DNA of 64,000 nucleotides, taken from Dimorphilus gyrociliatus (Eukaryota; Annelida; Polychaeta; Dinophilidae). Every line of letters begins with the position of its first letter. Position 1 is the stretch's first letter. Positions 61,674 to 64,000 of the stretch are shown here, piece after piece. Below the pieces are notes generated by a model. That model ran no database searches and had not been told where the DNA came from. It saw nothing but the letters and a program-made list of their open reading frames with translations. The DNA is taken from NCBI GenBank assembly GCA_904063045.1, contig CAJFCJ010000011.1, positions 1,178,001 to 1,242,000 of the forward strand, in the 5' to 3' direction. The position numbers were made by a program, and so were the translations under genes.

Positions 61674-64000
61674 CGCCAATTAAATATTAATCTAACTAGT
61701 CTATTAAGGGAAGATCAAGAAGGAACAACAGCATTGTTATCCGGATGGATAGATGGAGAAGAATATTTTATTGATGAGGAAACAACAAAGTATACTATAG
61801 GATATAAGGCATACGCTATGTTTAACTACGAATTTCGAAGTTTAATATGTAAATCGAATGGATACGATAGTTATTTTCATTATTTAACTACATTACCAAA
61901 CATGAAAGGTATACAATATTTAAATTCTAACGGATGTTACACCTTGAACTTTGAATTTTAAAAAAGTTAATAGAATTTTAATACCGTTTTGTGAAAGGAA
62001 ATTTTGGAAAACCTGCGGATTGTTGGTTAAAAATATTTAATTATAAGAATATTTAATATTCAAATTAGTCAACTTTTAGTAAAATTCAATACAATGATAG
62101 AATATCTGAAAAAAGTCTTGTAGCATTAAAATGCTTTAAAATATCTAACGGATGTAAATATATGATAAAACAAGATATTCTTTCTTCTCTTAATAATAAC
62201 AACTTCAACAGATCTTTTCCATATGATGGGCTACAATAAATTTATTCCTAGATATAAAACTTGCTATAGAATTAACAATGAAATATATTTAATATGTCCG
62301 ACATCGTCAAAATTTACTTCGATTTGCGATAATGTTCATCAATTAGACTATTTTTACGGTAAACAACCGTTAAATAAAACATTTTGCTTTGATTTATACA
62401 ATTATAAATTGAATAAATCAAATCCTGGAACGATTATCCGCAATAGTTTTTCCTGTTTTCGACGAAATTATATTGTTCATCCAAGTAAGTTGATAACATT
62501 TTACTTATATTTATTAATATAATATCAATATATTGTATATCTATCTACATAAAGAATTTAAACTTGAAAGACTTGAAGCTTATTTCTTTAAATATAAATT
62601 TAAAGAAAGATCACCTTTTCAATTGACTCCGCTTGTTACAACTACTTTTGGTCCTCAAGTAATCAACTTTCAAAGGAATGAATCCATTTTACGAATAGCA
62701 TCTTTAACCTGTTCATATTTTTCAATGAAACTTGAACAAACACTTCCTAATCTTTGTAAATCAAACAAAATAATAAACTATTTTGTTTCTATTGCTGTTA
62801 AGGAACTTATTTTCGTTTGCGATTCTAAAGCAAAAGCTTTAGACGATTGCTCTATGAGACCTACGAATATTGGCGAAAAACTTTTAGCAATTTGCTCTTT
62901 AACTTGCTTACCAATTAACAATCGATCAGAAGCCTGTTGTTAATTAATTCGAATTATAAAAACCTATTAAAAAACAGTATATTATTCTTTTACCGTTTAT
63001 TTTAGATAATGAATTATCTCTACTAACATTAAATAAGACTATTATTGATAAAATTTCAATGCAATTTTATCCTACTATCAATTCCCAATTGGTTATTTTA
63101 TCAAATAATTTATGGTATTTTGTTGATATTCCTTATTTGGACTATTTCCATGGAAAAGTTTGTCTATATTTATAGAATTTCTATTATTAATTAATTTACT
63201 TAATTAACAAAATTATTATATAAAATATTAGATTATCTGCAAATACTTTGGATACGATTTTGCTGGCTATTCTTATCAAAATAGTAGTATAAATATCTTT
63301 AGCGAAATTCGTTATAGATTATATTGTCTGGAAAATTCAACTGATCTACTGCAATGTAAATTCATAAGATTAAAGGACGGAAACAATCAACTCTACTTTA
63401 AATATTTTCTTAGCTGTTCATCTCTTCCTATTTTTAATCGTAAATATGATCATATTCCATCATATATGAGAAATGTTCAAGTTTCTTATTGTATCTTAGA
63501 TTGTCTATATAAGAATAGTTATACTTTTAATAGTAAATGTTATACAAAACATCACGTCCCGGAGAGAATTACACAAATTCAAGCGGAAAAAGTATGTAAG
63601 AAAATGAATGGTACCCTCGTTACAATTGATACAGAGGATGAAAAAACAGTTTTATCATTAATAACTAGATCAGAAAAGAATACAAAATTTGGTATATATG
63701 TATATATATTGTATATATCTTGCATTTACACGTAATTCTTATTACTTTAGGTGGAGATCAGAACTTTTATGATCCAGTACCAATAGGTTAATCTTTATAT
63801 ATATATATAATATGGGTATTAATACTCTTAATTGGTTTCAAGGAATTACAATACAGAAGAATTCCAATAATATTTCATTTTTAGCTAGTACATTCAAATA
63901 TCCACTCTATCTTATTTTTTCACATTCCACTAGCATATTCAGGTTTATCTTTGTCTTATTTTCTCTTAACACACTCTATTAATCTTCCATTAAAATGTAA
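61674..64000 (+). CDS. Second receptor-like ectodomain gene, incomplete at right edge
   Basis: A series of exons resembles the 5' half of the preceding receptor gene. About 61675-61910 reads NLTSLLREDQEGT, like [13 protein letters not shown] upstream. About 62223-62485 and 62570-62940 are Cys-rich (EACC, DDCSMR, ICSLTC). About 63010-63160 and 63225-63690 end in a C-type-lectin-like start (YTFNSKCYTKHH, AEKVCKKMNGTLVTID). The chain runs off the window. I could not identify its first exon with a signal peptide. The exon at 61674 cannot be joined in frame to the last exon of the upstream receptor, so a separate gene or a broken fusion is likely. LDLa, LRR and membrane parts would lie to the right if it is a full paralogue. 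Confidence 0.5.

Overview
The window looks like eukaryotic, probably lophotrochozoan, nuclear DNA. It is strongly AT-rich. Its genes have very small GT-AG introns (about 50-80 nt) and domains typical of animals: ADAMTS-like metalloprotease, rhodopsin-type GPCRs, LDLa/LRR receptor, C-type lectin and Calx-beta. Tiny introns and GRL101-like receptors suggest a small-genome annelid such as Dimorphilus, but the species is an inference. All exon joins below were read by hand from splice signals and checked for reading frame; no transcript data were available.

Layout. 1-10.2 kb: gene-poor DNA with microsatellites. 10.28-12.59 kb (-): secreted ADAMTS-like metalloprotease. 13.0-43.5 kb: a dense cluster of two lineage-expanded families. 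The first has seven ZYG11-like leucine-rich proteins (13.0-14.9 -, 23.4-25.4 +, 25.9-27.8 +, 28.3-30.4 +, 30.45-32.4 -, 33.0-34.9 +, 41.6-43.5 -). Six carry an N-terminal elongin BC-box-like motif and a Cul2-box-like motif. The second has four secreted Calx-beta-like proteins ending in a domain like the C-terminal domain of inter-alpha-trypsin inhibitor heavy chains (15.3-17.5 +, 17.9-20.3 +, 35.1-37.3 -, 38.2-40.3 -). 44.7-45.8 kb (-): a peptide-receptor-like GPCR. 45.8-52.2 kb: gene-poor. 52.2-54.5 kb (+): a second metalloprotease, nearly identical to the first and in inverted orientation. 55.1-55.9 kb (-): small Cys-rich secreted, possibly GPI-anchored protein. 56.6-61.5 kb (+): lectin/LDLa/LRR receptor whose visible membrane part stops after four helices. 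61.7 kb to the right edge: start of a second similar ectodomain.

Most notable points. (1) A linked, diversifying family of candidate Cul2-elongin substrate receptors, with BC-box changes and one copy lacking the BC-box. (2) A Calx-beta plus ITIH-C architecture without VIT or vWA domains that keeps the Asp-Pro-His processing motif. (3) A 2275-bp inverted repeat covering essentially only the metalloprotease coding region and its intron, with differing flanks, which suggests recent gene conversion. The genes probably do not form one pathway. The common themes are extracellular/secreted proteins and tandem family expansion.
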